A DNA stretch of 64,000 bases from Edaphobacter sp. (GTDB taxonomy: Bacteria; Acidobacteriota; Terriglobia; Terriglobales; Acidobacteriaceae), in assembly GCF_028283685.1 (NCBI RefSeq), contig NZ_JAPWKF010000009.1, forward strand, positions 147,384 to 211,383. Reading direction: 5' to 3'. The position numbers and the translations under genes were made by a program. The notes under the pieces were generated by a model. It did no database searches and was not told where the DNA came from. It saw nothing but the letters and a program-made list of their open reading frames with translations. Positions 45,618 to 55,395 of the stretch are shown piece by piece. Position 1 is the stretch's first letter, and each line of letters begins with the position of its first letter.

Positions 45618-47077
45618 TGCGCAGACGTGATGCGGTCGCGGTTGGCTTACTTGCTGCCATCGTGGGGGTGGAAGGCTGCAAGGTTGGTCCGGCGTATAAG
45701 ACGCCGGCGATGCCTGCTCCGCCAGCTTACTCGGAGAACGGAGCGAATGGGAATCCGCAAAAGGCGAACGGAAACTGGAGCGTTGCTGCTCCTGCCGACG
45801 ACAAAAGTCGAAGCGCCTGGTGGACGGTTTATAACGATGCGGAGCTGAATCGTCTGGAGGAGCAGTGCGCCAGCGCAAACCTGTCGATTGCTGCCGCGTC
45901 GCAGGCCTACGAACAGTCTCATGCGCTTGTGATGAGTGTGCGCTCTGCGCTCTTTCCGACAGTCTCCCTGGGGGCGACTGCAACGCGGAACCGAATTTCT
46001 TCTTACCGACCACTGCGGCCGGTGACCGCTCCAAATTATTACTGGGACTTCCTTATCCCGCTAAGCGTCAGTTGGGAGCCGGATATCTGGGGGCGTGTGC
46101 GGAGCCAGATTGATTCGGCATCTGCGAGCGCACAGGCCTCGGCTGCAGACCTTGCCAACACAAGGCTGAGCCTGCAGGGAACACTTGCGGCCAGCTACTT
46201 TCAAGTGCGTGGCATCGACCTGCAGGTAAAGCTGCTTCGTTCGACGGTGGACGCTTACAAGCAGACGCTGACGTTGACCGAAGATCGTCGCAAGGGCGGA
46301 CTGGCATCGGAGAGCGACGTGGAGCAGGCAAAGACGCAGCTTGAGTCGACGCGCGCGCAGACGATCGATGCTGGAGTGCAGCGGGCCAAGCTCGAACACG
46401 CCATTGCTGTGTTGATTGGCGTTCCAGCGCAGACCTATAAGCTCTCTGAATTGCCACTGGCGGGTGATCCGCCGGCAATTCCTGCTGGTGTTCCCTCGCA
46501 GTTGTTGCAGCGCCGGCCCGATATTGCAATGGCGGAACGGCGTGTTGCCTCAGCCAACGCACAGATTGGTATTCAGAAGGCAGCTTATTATCCGAATATC
46601 AGTTTGGGTGCAGCTGGAGGCATTGAGAGTAGCGATATTACGACGCTGATCGATAGCAACTCCACGCTATGGAACGCTGGGCCGAGCGCCAGCGAAATTC
46701 TCTTCGATGCAGGACAGAGAAAGGCAAACGTGAAGGCCGCGGTTGCGCAGCGGGAGCAGGCGGCAGACTTATACCGCCAACAGGTTCTTTCCGCGTTCCG
46801 CGATGTCGAGGATCAGCTTTCGGCATTGCGAATACTGGCTGAGGAGGCAGACGTCCAGCAACGCGCGGTACTAAGCGCGGAGCGTTCCACCGAGCTTTCG
46901 GTGCTGCGCTACAAGCGTGGACTCGCTCCATACCTTGAGGTGCTGACAAACCAGACAATTCAGCTCTCGAACGAGAGAGTCTCAGCTGGGCTCGTTGCCG
47001 ACAGAATCGTTGCAAGTGTGGCTTTGCAGGTCGCTTTGGGCGGCGGATGGGATGCGGCGGAACTCCCGAAGAACTAG
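45617..47077 (+). CDS. RND outer-membrane efflux lipoprotein (NodT/TolC family)
   Basis: A 486-residue outer-membrane factor. ATG 45617 overlaps the previous TGA (GTGATG). The signal ends in a lipobox (VEGC), then the family-typical KVGPAYKTP. Paired TolC-like repeats include WWTVYNDAELNRLEEQC and VSWEPDIWGRVRSQIDSA, and the second repeat has VPSQLLQRRPDIAMAERRVASANAQIG. It completes a tripartite pump; no regulator follows. Confidence 0.92.
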   Translation: MRRRDAVAVGLLAAIVGVEGCKVGPAYKTPAMPAPPAYSENGANGNPQKANGNWSVAAPADDKSRSAWWTVYNDAELNRLEEQCASANLSIAAASQAYEQSHALVMSVRSALFPTVSLGATATRNRISSYRPLRPVTAPNYYWDFLIPLSVSWEPDIWGRVRSQIDSASASAQASAADLANTRLSLQGTLAASYFQVRGIDLQVKLLRSTVDAYKQTLTLTEDRRKGGLASESDVEQAKTQLESTRAQTIDAGVQRAKLEHAIAVLIGVPAQTYKLSELPLAGDPPAIPAGVPSQLLQRRPDIAMAERRVASANAQIGIQKAAYYPNISLGAAGGIESSDITTLIDSNSTLWNAGPSASEILFDAGQRKANVKAAVAQREQAADLYRQQVLSAFRDVEDQLSALRILAEEADVQQRAVLSAERSTELSVLRYKRGLAPYLEVLTNQTIQLSNERVSAGLVADRIVASVALQVALGGGWDAAELPKN

Positions 47078-47465
47078 AGTCGCGTTCTTCGAAGGCGTCT
47101 TCTGCACTGATCGGGTCTGCCTGATGTGTATCTCGAGGAAGTGCCATTGGTTGGCATCAAGCTCCGATAACAAAATCGGTGTGGACTGATCGTGTGCGGA
47201 TACGTTTCCCGGTTGCGGCGAAGACCGCGTTGGTTGCCGCGGGTAGGCGCGGGAGCAAAGGTCGGTTCGCCTAGGCCGGTTGGCGGGAAGCTAGTCTTCT
47301 TAAAGAGGCTTGGAGCATCCTGGCATCGTAATCAGTGATCTTCTTGATATGCGGAATTGCTGACACACTGATTAGCCGGTTCAGAGACGACTATCAATTT
47401 AAACTTAGACGAGAACCTATGACAGCAGATGCAAATGTAACCGCGATGCACCTCTGGAACGCAGA
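47078..47465. other. 388-nt intergenic region before hrpB
   Basis: No gene, hairpin or clear promoter recognised apart from a short leader ORF at its end (47419-47469). Confidence 0.5.
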
Positions 47466-47469
47466 ATGA
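47419..47469 (+). CDS. Possible 16-residue leader peptide coupled to hrpB
   Basis: ATG 47419 runs 16 codons to TGA 47467-47469, overlapping the hrpB ATG (47466) as ATGA, with a GAGAACC upstream. The overlap is the only evidence. Confidence 0.25.
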   Translation: MTADANVTAMHLWNAE

Positions 47470-49790
47470 ACCCCCGCCCAAAGCTTCCTATCGACGACTT
47501 TATCGGTGAGATCGCGGAGTCGTTGGCGAAACAACGCAGCTTGATTGTCGAGGCAGAACCTGGTGCAGGCAAGACGACCCGGGTGCCGTTACATCTTCTC
47601 AGTGTTGTTCCTGGTGAGGTTGTGGTCCTGGAGCCGCGGCGCATTGCCGCAAGGATGGCTGCGCGAAGGGTTTCTTCTGAGCTGGGAGAGCAGGTTGGTA
47701 CGACCGTCGGGTATCAGGTGCGGTTTGAAGACGTGGTTGGTCCCAGAACGCGACTGCGGTTTGTAACCGAAGGAGTATTTCTGCGGCAACTCCTCTCCGA
47801 TCCTGCATTGAAGGGAGTCGATGCCGTCGTTCTCGATGAGTTTCATGAGCGTCACCTGGAGAGTGACCTCGCGCTGGCTCTGCTCAAGGTGCTTCAGCAG
47901 GTGCGAAAGGATCTTCTTCTTGTCGTGATGTCGGCGACACTGAATGCTTCGCCCATATCGAAATATCTCTCGGATTGCCCCGTCGTTCGTTGTCCTGGGC
48001 GTATGTATCCACTCTCAATCCATTACACGCGCTATTCCGCCGAGCCGCTAGAGCGGCAGGTTTATGCTGCGGTCGAGACTCTTCTCCAGCAGGATCATGG
48101 CGGTGACATCCTTGTGTTTCTGCCCGGGATTGCGGAGATCAGGCGATCCATGCGCGAGTGCGAACCTCTGAGTCGCCGTAATGATCTGATGATCGTTCTT
48201 CTCCATGGAGATCTTTCGCCAGTAGAGCAGGATGCTGTTGTCACACCGTCATCCAGGAAAAAACTGATTCTTGCAACGAATATTGCCGAAAGCTCAGTCA
48301 CGCTGGAAGGAGTGACTGCTGTTGTCGATAGCGGCTTGGCGCGCTTTGCAAGCTACTCGCCGTGGACGGGGTTGCCGACGTTACACGTGGGGCGCGTCAG
48401 CCAGGCATCAGCCACGCAACGTGCTGGCCGCGCCGGACGCACGGCACCGGGCACTGTCGTGCGTCTCTATTCGGAAGAAGACTATCTGCGACGTCCGGAG
48501 CATGACACACCTGAAATTCTGCGCAGCGATCTTTCCCAGCTCTGCCTGACCCTCCGTGCGATGAATTCCAAGGATGCGAAAGAGATGGATTGGTTAGATA
48601 CGCCGCCAGAGATCGCAATTCAGGGTGCAAACGCATTGCTTGATCGCCTGGGAGCAGTCGACGGGATGGCGCGGCGGATGGCGCGCTATCCGCTTACGCC
48701 GCGGTTGTCCCGCATTCTTACCGCAGCTACAGATCGCGGCGTGGGGGAAGACTCATGCATCGCGGCAGCTGTCCTGTCCTCTGGCGCTCGCGTGGAAAAG
48801 AATGACCTGCTTGAAGCGATCGAAGTTCCTGCAGACCGAAATCTCTTGCGACACATCGAACAGCTGAAGAGGATCGCGCGGCCTTCGAAGCAGGTTCGAA
48901 CGAATGATGATGCACTGCTTCTATCGGTGCTTACAGGGTTTCCTGACCGTGTTGCGAAGAAGCGAGCGGGTAATCAGATTCTGCTGGCGAATGGGATTTC
49001 GGCAGAATTGTCGGGGATGCCCCCTGTCTACGAATTCATGGTTGTGGTCGATGCCGAAGATCGTAAAGAAAAGGCATTGCCATTGGTCCGAATGACTGCC
49101 CGCATCGAGCCGGAATGGCTCCTTGATCTATTTCCTGACCGCGTCTATGAGCGTTCTGCCGTTGAATGGAATGAAGGGGGACAGCGTGTAGAAGCCGTGA
49201 GCGAACTGTTGTACGATCAGTTGGTTCTTCAGGCCTTTCGCAACACCCAGCCTGATATAGAAAGCGCGTCGAAGATTCTTGCGAGCAAAGCCATTGAATT
49301 TGGCATTGAACGCTTTGTGGATTCGGATTCTCTTGCATCTCTGTTATCGCGTATCGCGTTCGCAGGAATGGAGCCGCCGGATATCGAAGAATCCCTGAGA
49401 GATCTATGCGATGGTCTCTTCAGCTTTGCCGAACTAAGGCAGGCTGCTGCAAACTTTATTCCGCAACTTGAGCAGCAGATGGATGTTCACCGTCTGCGTG
49501 ATGCGGCACCGACGACTTTGAAGCTGAAGAGCGGTAGGCAAGTCAAAATTCATTACGAAAAAGACAGGCCGCCTTGGGTAGCTTCTCGGCTGCAGGATTT
49601 CTTTGGTATGCGTGAGACGCCACGAATCGGGATCAACAAGACTCCCGTGGTGATGCATCTACTTGCGCCAAATCAACGAGCTGTACAGACCACCACGGAT
49701 CTCGCCGGGTTCTGGGACAGGTTGTATCCGCAGGTGCGTAGAGAGCTGATGCGTCGCTATCCGAAACATGCGTGGCCAGAACGGCCTTAA
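47466..49790 (+). CDS. hrpB: ATP-dependent DEAH-box RNA helicase HrpB
   Basis: A 774-residue DExH helicase. Walker A is EAEPGAGKTTRVP, motif II is LDEFHERHLESDLAL (the DEFH variant seen in HrpB), motif III is VMSATLNA, and motif VI is TQRAGRAGRTAPGTVVRLYSEED. The HrpB-type C-terminal domain ends with FFGMRETPRIG and RRYPKHAWPERP, the hallmark terminal tail. RNA target is not defined for this family. Confidence 0.95.
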   Translation: MNPRPKLPIDDFIGEIAESLAKQRSLIVEAEPGAGKTTRVPLHLLSVVPGEVVVLEPRRIAARMAARRVSSELGEQVGTTVGYQVRFEDVVGPRTRLRFVTEGVFLRQLLSDPALKGVDAVVLDEFHERHLESDLALALLKVLQQVRKDLLLVVMSATLNASPISKYLSDCPVVRCPGRMYPLSIHYTRYSAEPLERQVYAAVETLLQQDHGGDILVFLPGIAEIRRSMRECEPLSRRNDLMIVLLHGDLSPVEQDAVVTPSSRKKLILATNIAESSVTLEGVTAVVDSGLARFASYSPWTGLPTLHVGRVSQASATQRAGRAGRTAPGTVVRLYSEEDYLRRPEHDTPEILRSDLSQLCLTLRAMNSKDAKEMDWLDTPPEIAIQGANALLDRLGAVDGMARRMARYPLTPRLSRILTAATDRGVGEDSCIAAAVLSSGARVEKNDLLEAIEVPADRNLLRHIEQLKRIARPSKQVRTNDDALLLSVLTGFPDRVAKKRAGNQILLANGISAELSGMPPVYEFMVVVDAEDRKEKALPLVRMTARIEPEWLLDLFPDRVYERSAVEWNEGGQRVEAVSELLYDQLVLQAFRNTQPDIESASKILASKAIEFGIERFVDSDSLASLLSRIAFAGMEPPDIEESLRDLCDGLFSFAELRQAAANFIPQLEQQMDVHRLRDAAPTTLKLKSGRQVKIHYEKDRPPWVASRLQDFFGMRETPRIGINKTPVVMHLLAPNQRAVQTTTDLAGFWDRLYPQVRRELMRRYPKHAWPERP

Positions 49791-49819
49791 TCATGATCGG
49801 GACTAGAATGGAGAACGTT

Positions 49820-51532
49820 ATGGAAAATCACGAAAACATCGACCTCTCCAACGCCGCCGACACCACCTCCTCCGCTGAAGAAAATTCGTTCGAGTCTTTC
49901 GGCGATATGCTCTCTCAGTTTGAAAAAGAGCACTCGGGTTCATCGGGATCGATGTCGCCAGAGAAGGAAGGCGCCGTCGTTTCCATAACGGACGATTCGG
50001 TGTTTCTTGATATTGGTCTCAAGGTTGAGGGCGTGCTTCCACGGGCAGCGTTTAGCGATAACGCCGAAAAGATTGTTGTTGGCGATAAGATGCGCGTGTC
50101 ACTCAAAGGGCGGAACGAAGAGGGCTACTACGCGCTCTCGCTCGCGAAGGTTATTCGGCCTGTCGATTGGCAGGCTCTCGAAAAAGCTTTCGCAGAGCAT
50201 GCGACCGTGGTCGGGACTGTTACGGGAGTTGTTAAGGGAGGTCTCACGGTTGATATCGGTGTGCGCGCCTTCATGCCGGCGTCACGAAGTGGAAGCCGCG
50301 ATGCTGCCGATCTGGAGAAGCTGGTTGGGGAAGAGATCTCCTGCAGGATCATCAAGCTGGATGCAACCGAAGAAGATGTCGTTGTTGATCGTCGCGTCGT
50401 TCTGGAAGAGCAGGCGCGTGCAGTGGAGCATCAGCGGTATTCAGAGGTGAAAGAGGGAGATATCCTAAGCGGTCATGTGCGAAGCCTGACCAGCTATGGT
50501 GCCTTCATTGATCTTGGTGGAATGGATGGACTCCTCCACGTTAGTGACATGGCATGGAGGCGCATCGGCTCTCCAGAAGAGCTGTTGTCGGCAGGCCAGC
50601 AGGTGCGGGTGAAGGTGCTTAAGCTTGATGCCGAAAATAAACGTATTTCGCTTGGAGTGAAGCAGTTGGAGCCTGAACCCTGGCAGACCGCTGCAGAGAG
50701 GTATCAAGTAGGGCAGCGTATCAACGGCATCGTCAGGCGGCTGACGGATTTCGGTGCGTTCGTTGAAGTCGAGCCGGGTATAGAAGGCTTGATCCATGTG
50801 TCGGAGATGTCATGGATCAATAAGATCAGAAAGCCTGCGGATGTGTTGACGCTGGAGGATTCGGTTGAGGCTGTCATTCTTTCCATTCAGCCGGAAGAAC
50901 GAAGGCTGGCATTGGGGTTGAAGCAGGCTCTGGGTGATCCGTGGTCCGACGTGGCCGCAAAGTTTCCTGCAGGAACCACCATGGAGGGTCCGGTTGTCCG
51001 GCTCACAAAGTTCGGAGCCTTTGTGAAGTTGGTCGATGGCGTCGAGGGCCTCGTCCATATCAGCGAGATTACGACAGAGAAGCGCCTCAATCATCCGCAA
51101 GAGATGCTGCATGTAGGACAGATTGTTAAGGCCCAGGTGCTGGCGCTGGATGCGGAGAAGCGTCAGGTTAAGCTGAGCATGAAGCAGTTGATTCCAACAG
51201 ATCTCGACTCGTTTGTCGCGGAACATTCCATCGGAGATGTCGTCTCAGGACGCGTCGTGAAAATGGAGGACGGGAAGGCAACGGTTCAACTGGGCGAAGG
51301 AGTCCTGGCCGTCAGTTCGAACGTGACAGATACGGAATCCGCTGTTGCTGCGGTTACAGCCCCGGTCCTGGACTTGTCGGCTCTAACTTCCATGCTGAAT
51401 GCTCGCTGGAAGGGCGGCGAGTCGAACTCTTCACCGAAGAGCGAGGCTCTTCAGGTGGGTCAGCTTCGTAGCTTCAAGATCGCGGCGATCGATCAGGAGA
51501 CCAAAGAGATTGCTCTCGATCTTCAGGGGTGA
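49820..51532 (+). CDS. Multi-S1-domain RNA-binding protein (ribosomal protein S1-like)
   Basis: A 570-residue protein of six S1-like OB repeats. I prefer ATG 49820 (GGAG at 49810-49813) over 49808 and the upstream GTG. An acidic N-terminal tail of about 40 residues precedes repeat 1 (VVSITDDSVFLDIGLKVEG) and repeat 2 (VVKGGLTVDIGVRAFMP). Repeats 3-5 are canonical (TSYGAFIDLGGMDGLLHVSD, TDFGAFVEVEPGIEGLIHVS, TKFGAFVKLVDGVEGLVHIS). Repeat 6 is degenerate. Such proteins bind mRNA on the 30S subunit. It may be rpsA itself or a paralogue; the cmk-rpsA context is missing, so I leave the symbol blank. Confidence 0.88.
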   Translation: MENHENIDLSNAADTTSSAEENSFESFGDMLSQFEKEHSGSSGSMSPEKEGAVVSITDDSVFLDIGLKVEGVLPRAAFSDNAEKIVVGDKMRVSLKGRNEEGYYALSLAKVIRPVDWQALEKAFAEHATVVGTVTGVVKGGLTVDIGVRAFMPASRSGSRDAADLEKLVGEEISCRIIKLDATEEDVVVDRRVVLEEQARAVEHQRYSEVKEGDILSGHVRSLTSYGAFIDLGGMDGLLHVSDMAWRRIGSPEELLSAGQQVRVKVLKLDAENKRISLGVKQLEPEPWQTAAERYQVGQRINGIVRRLTDFGAFVEVEPGIEGLIHVSEMSWINKIRKPADVLTLEDSVEAVILSIQPEERRLALGLKQALGDPWSDVAAKFPAGTTMEGPVVRLTKFGAFVKLVDGVEGLVHISEITTEKRLNHPQEMLHVGQIVKAQVLALDAEKRQVKLSMKQLIPTDLDSFVAEHSIGDVVSGRVVKMEDGKATVQLGEGVLAVSSNVTDTESAVAAVTAPVLDLSALTSMLNARWKGGESNSSPKSEALQVGQLRSFKIAAIDQETKEIALDLQG

Positions 51533-51583
51533 GCGGTTCTCACCCCTGAAACCACAGGAAATAACAAGAAGAGCTGACGACGC

Positions 51584-53014
51584 TCATTGTGATTCGTGCT
51601 CTTCGATTGGAAGAATGATGACACAAGACGTTCCGCCTTCATCGCGGCTTCCTATATAAATTTGGCCGCCTGCTCTTTCGATGACGAGCTTCGCGATGGA
51701 CAAACCAAGCCCTGTTCCTGCTTTTGTAAAGGGCATATGCTGGCTTCGCGTGACAAAGCGTTCAAAGACCACGCTTCGATCTTCAGGAGATATGCCCGGG
51801 CCCTGATCTTCGATCGTGACTTGAATGGTCGCTGGGGTTTGTTCCGTTCTTGCGTAACGCACGGTTATCGTCGAGTCCGTGGGAGAAAACTTCCACGCAT
51901 TGTGAAGTACGTTGACGAATGCCGTACGAAGAAGATGACGGTCTGCTCTTACGAAAACACTCGATTGATCAAGGCCGGCTTCAACGATCTTTACACGGGA
52001 ATCTTCCATGATCGGACTGAGGAGCCCGAGCACTTCTGAAATGAGCTCTTGGAGAGAAATGGCATGATGGAATTGTGCACCGCTTGCCGTCTCTGCTTGT
52101 GAGAGGAGGAGGAGGCTGTCGATGGTTTGTCCCAGGCGCGAAGCTTCCTCCAGCATATCGGCTAAGGCCTGCTGGGTCTTATCCTGATTTGATTCTTCAG
52201 TGAGAGCTACCTCGCCAATTGTCCTCATAGAGGCTAATGGGGTGCGCAGCTCATGTGCCGCGTCCGACGTGAAGCGATGCAGCTGCTGAAAGGCTTGTTC
52301 GAGGCGCTCCAGAAGGAGATTGAAGACCGTCCCCATTCGACCTAGTTCGTCATATGGGTTCATGATGGCAAGGCGATCATGAAGATTGTTGGCCGTGATG
52401 CCAGCAGCACGATCCGACATCTCCTGGATGGGGCGCAAAGCCTTTCTGGCGATCATCTGTCCTGCAAGTGCCGCAAGCGCCAGGGCTGCAGGAATTGCGA
52501 TAAGCAGTAAGAGGAAAAACTGGAGCATTCGCTTGCGAAACTCTGCCAGGCTATAGCCGAGGCGAAGGATCAGCGTGCGCCCATTCATTCCATGAATATG
52601 GCTGACGAGAAAGATATGCGAGCCATTTGAGAGGCGGATCACACGTTCGTCGAAGCCACGGTCTCCCTCATTCTTGCGAAGCGTTCCGCCAAGGTGCATG
52701 CCCTCGAGATTTGGGCTGCTGTAGAGAATGTTGTTTTGGAGGTCCCTGACCTCCAGGTAGCGATCGACCAGGAGCCGTGATTGCGGTCGCGAGAAGTAGT
52801 CCTGATGCAGGCGAAGGGTATCGGAGCTGTCGAAGTAGAGCAGGCCTTCTACCGTAATGACATCCTGAACTTCGTCATGAAGAATCTGTCGTGTGAGCGA
52901 GGCGTATTGAAAGAGGAAGACGATGACTGCATAGATAAGAAGCAGCGCGCCAAGAATGCTGGTGTACCAAAGTGTCAGTCGAGAGCGTAGCGTCCTTGGT
53001 TTGCTCCAATGCAC
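51584..53014 (-). CDS. Membrane sensor histidine kinase (HAMP-HisKA-HATPase)
   Basis: A 476-residue sensor with GTG start 53014 one base after the response-regulator stop and GAGGGAG upstream. There are two membrane helices at about 12-34 and 163-187, a periplasmic domain of about 130 residues between them, and HAMP near 188-240. The H-box FTSDAAHELRTPLASMRTIGE carries the phospho-accepting His. ATP-binding N and G boxes follow (NVLHNAWKFSP, DQGPGIS, GTGLGLSIAKLV). The architecture resembles CusS-type sensors; the signal is not readable. Confidence 0.93.
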   Translation of the reverse strand: MHWSKPRTLRSRLTLWYTSILGALLLIYAVIVFLFQYASLTRQILHDEVQDVITVEGLLYFDSSDTLRLHQDYFSRPQSRLLVDRYLEVRDLQNNILYSSPNLEGMHLGGTLRKNEGDRGFDERVIRLSNGSHIFLVSHIHGMNGRTLILRLGYSLAEFRKRMLQFFLLLLIAIPAALALAALAGQMIARKALRPIQEMSDRAAGITANNLHDRLAIMNPYDELGRMGTVFNLLLERLEQAFQQLHRFTSDAAHELRTPLASMRTIGEVALTEESNQDKTQQALADMLEEASRLGQTIDSLLLLSQAETASGAQFHHAISLQELISEVLGLLSPIMEDSRVKIVEAGLDQSSVFVRADRHLLRTAFVNVLHNAWKFSPTDSTITVRYARTEQTPATIQVTIEDQGPGISPEDRSVVFERFVTRSQHMPFTKAGTGLGLSIAKLVIERAGGQIYIGSRDEGGTSCVIILPIEEHESQ

Positions 53015-53015
53015 G

Positions 53016-53708
53016 TCAGGGCTCCCTCAGGCAGAAACCTAAACCACGAATCGTTTGAAGCAGTTTAACCGGAAATGGATCGTCGAGTTTTTTGCGAAGA
53101 CGAGCAATTTGAACATCGATGACATTGTCGATTGGGGTAAAGCGCGAGGTTTCCCTCCACACATCCTTGGCAAGCATCTCACGTGAGACGGTGCGATCAC
53201 GGTTCTGTACCAGATAGAGAAGAAGATCGAACTCCCGGGGGGTGAGCTCGATCTGGTGACTGCCGCGTTGGGCGGTTCGCGATTTGGTGTCGAGAGTGAG
53301 GTCTCCAACGCGCAGTGGGCCAGGCGCAGGAGCCACGAGCATGCGCCGCAACAGCGCATCGATACGTGCAAGCAACTCGGGAAAGGAGAAGGGCTTCCCG
53401 AGGTAATCGTCCGCTCCAGTCTGCAGGCCTTCGATACGATCATCAACCGTATTGTGTGAGGTCAGCACGAGAACGCGAACATCGACGCCATCCTGACGGA
53501 GCTGGCGAAGGATCTCCAGCCCGTTACGTTGCGGGAGCGTGAGGTCGAGGAGAACGAGGTCCGGACGGTTCCTGTGGGCCAGGAAGAACCCCTCTTCTCC
53601 GGAGGAGGCCGCCATGGTGTCATAGCCGGCGCTCTCGAGACCGGAGACAAGCGCCTCTGAGAGCTTGCGGTCATCCTCAACGATAAGAATTCTGGAGCGC
53701 ACCGACAT
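53016..53708 (-). CDS. OmpR/PhoB-family response regulator
   Basis: A 230-residue regulator. The receiver domain has acidic pocket VEDDRKL, phospho-acceptor Asp in DLVLLDLTLPQRNG, Thr/Lys in VLTSHN and GKPFSF. The winged-helix output domain is at about 130-228 (LTPREFDLLLYLVQN, VDVQIARLRKKLDD-type region). Co-transcribed with the kinase downstream. Start has AGGTGAGGT upstream. Confidence 0.94.
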   Translation of the reverse strand: MSVRSRILIVEDDRKLSEALVSGLESAGYDTMAASSGEEGFFLAHRNRPDLVLLDLTLPQRNGLEILRQLRQDGVDVRVLVLTSHNTVDDRIEGLQTGADDYLGKPFSFPELLARIDALLRRMLVAPAPGPLRVGDLTLDTKSRTAQRGSHQIELTPREFDLLLYLVQNRDRTVSREMLAKDVWRETSRFTPIDNVIDVQIARLRKKLDDPFPVKLLQTIRGLGFCLREP

Positions 53709-53860
53709 ACCTCACCTATCTTCATGATTCTCAATCTGAAGATATTCAGCAAGCTGCGCCGGTGGATTGTCAGGAAGTTGTCAGCGAATGTCAGATGCGA
53801 TGGCGCAGGAGAAGGCAGCAGCCCCCTGCAATGCGAGGCTGCTGCCAGCTTCAGCAGGCA

Positions 53861-55147
53861 TTATTTGGCTGCGCGCTGCTTGGGGGCCTGCTCAGCAAGT
53901 AGTCTCTCCAGGGTCTCCGTAACCTCGCGCTCGAGCGCCTGATGGGCGGGAGGATTCGCCGGGCCCGCAAAGCCTGCATGTACCTCCTTGACGCGGCCAT
54001 CGCGTCCGAGGATGAAGGAGGTTGGCCAGCAGTTAAGGTGCTCGCCCTGAGGAATCTTCTCGTTCAACTCATCTGGTGTACCAGCGATCAGGACGGGATA
54101 GGTCAGCCCATACCGCTTGACGAAGGCGCGCAGACGAGTCGGGTTTTGAAGCTGATCCTCCTCTTCAAAGCTCAGATTCACGATCTCAAGCCCCCTGGAG
54201 TGATACTTCCGGTAGAGGCTTTCAAGGAATGGAGCTTCGTCGTGGCAGTTCGGGCACCAGGAGCCACCGATGGCAACGATCACGACTTTGTTGGCAAACT
54301 CAGGATCTGAGTTGGAAACGACCTTTCCGGCGAGATCAGGAAAGCTGAAATGAAAGGGAACTGAGGTGTCCTTCACGCTCGTCTGTTGGGTGGAATCGGT
54401 AGGCGCCGCCAGATTCTCCCGTCTCGCCTCGGTCGGTCGGCGAGCGACGAGATCATGGGCCTGCGCCCTCTGCGATTCTGCAGCAATCAGGTTCGAGACG
54501 AGCAGCGTTCCATTGCCCTGCGGCTCGATGGAATAAAGAGCCGGACCCGCAGCGGTAAAGTGGCTCACCAGATACCGATGGCCGTCCCAGGAACCATACA
54601 GCGAGCCGGTGTCTCCATCGATGCGTTGAATGACGGCATGAAGAAGTGCCGATTTGCCGCTTGGCTCCAGGCGAAGCTGCCAGGCAGATTCGCCTTTATT
54701 GCTCTTTACCGCAATCTCCCAGTCTCCATGTATGTCGGGACCTGCCTGCACGGCATCAGCCGACTTTGCGGGATGGAGCGATACCGGAATACGCGGGGCG
54801 GACGGGTGCGCAGGTGTTCCCGGCGAGACCAGCCCAAAGGTTCCGGTGAGTTGATCTCCGTCCAGCTTCACCTGCAGGGAACGCGCAAAGTAATTGAAGC
54901 TGACGAGCAGTGTGCCGTCAGCGAAGGAGGCCGAAGAGGCGACGGCCTGCTCGGGACCATTAATAAGTACTGCTTTCAGGTTCGATTCCGGTCCAGAGAT
55001 CTGGAGGCGCACGGGAACCTGTTGCCCGCGAACGGTCGCTGCTCCATCCCATGTTCCCGCGATGGGAGACGGCGTTGCACCAAAAGCCACGATGGAAGAC
55101 GCAAGCAGCACAAAGCCAGCGAAAAGCTTCCCAGAAAAGGGATTCAT
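53861..55147 (-). CDS. TlpA/ResA-like thioredoxin-fold protein with N-terminal beta domain
   Basis: A 428-residue exported protein. The signal peptide is at 1-23 (FAGFVLLASSIVAFGA). Residues about 28-235 hold two GTWDGAATVRGQQVPV-like beta-barrel repeats of unknown role. A TlpA-type thioredoxin domain spans about 265-415 with redox motif WCPNC in GGSWCPNCHDEAP and the cis-Pro segment WPTSFIL. It probably reduces or exchanges disulfides in the periplasm. In Acidobacteriota this N-terminal fusion is common but untested. Confidence 0.88.
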   Translation of the reverse strand: MNPFSGKLFAGFVLLASSIVAFGATPSPIAGTWDGAATVRGQQVPVRLQISGPESNLKAVLINGPEQAVASSASFADGTLLVSFNYFARSLQVKLDGDQLTGTFGLVSPGTPAHPSAPRIPVSLHPAKSADAVQAGPDIHGDWEIAVKSNKGESAWQLRLEPSGKSALLHAVIQRIDGDTGSLYGSWDGHRYLVSHFTAAGPALYSIEPQGNGTLLVSNLIAAESQRAQAHDLVARRPTEARRENLAAPTDSTQQTSVKDTSVPFHFSFPDLAGKVVSNSDPEFANKVVIVAIGGSWCPNCHDEAPFLESLYRKYHSRGLEIVNLSFEEEDQLQNPTRLRAFVKRYGLTYPVLIAGTPDELNEKIPQGEHLNCWPTSFILGRDGRVKEVHAGFAGPANPPAHQALEREVTETLERLLAEQAPKQRAAK

Positions 55148-55395
55148 AACGTGCTCGATTCTCAGTTGTAATTTTGGGGATTTACAGAAGAGCGCTTAGA
55201 TGCAAGCGAAATACGCCTCTGCGCAGGCCAACCGGGGGCGGCGGCAGCAACAACAGAGGATGTGAGACGTAATCATACAAAAATTAGAGTATGCGAAAGG
55301 CGGATAGGATTCAAGCCCTCAAAAAAGCTGTATTTGCCACAGCCTCCGTGCAAACGGTCCGGCCTAGTGCATGGCGACTGCTTATCAGGTTTGAG

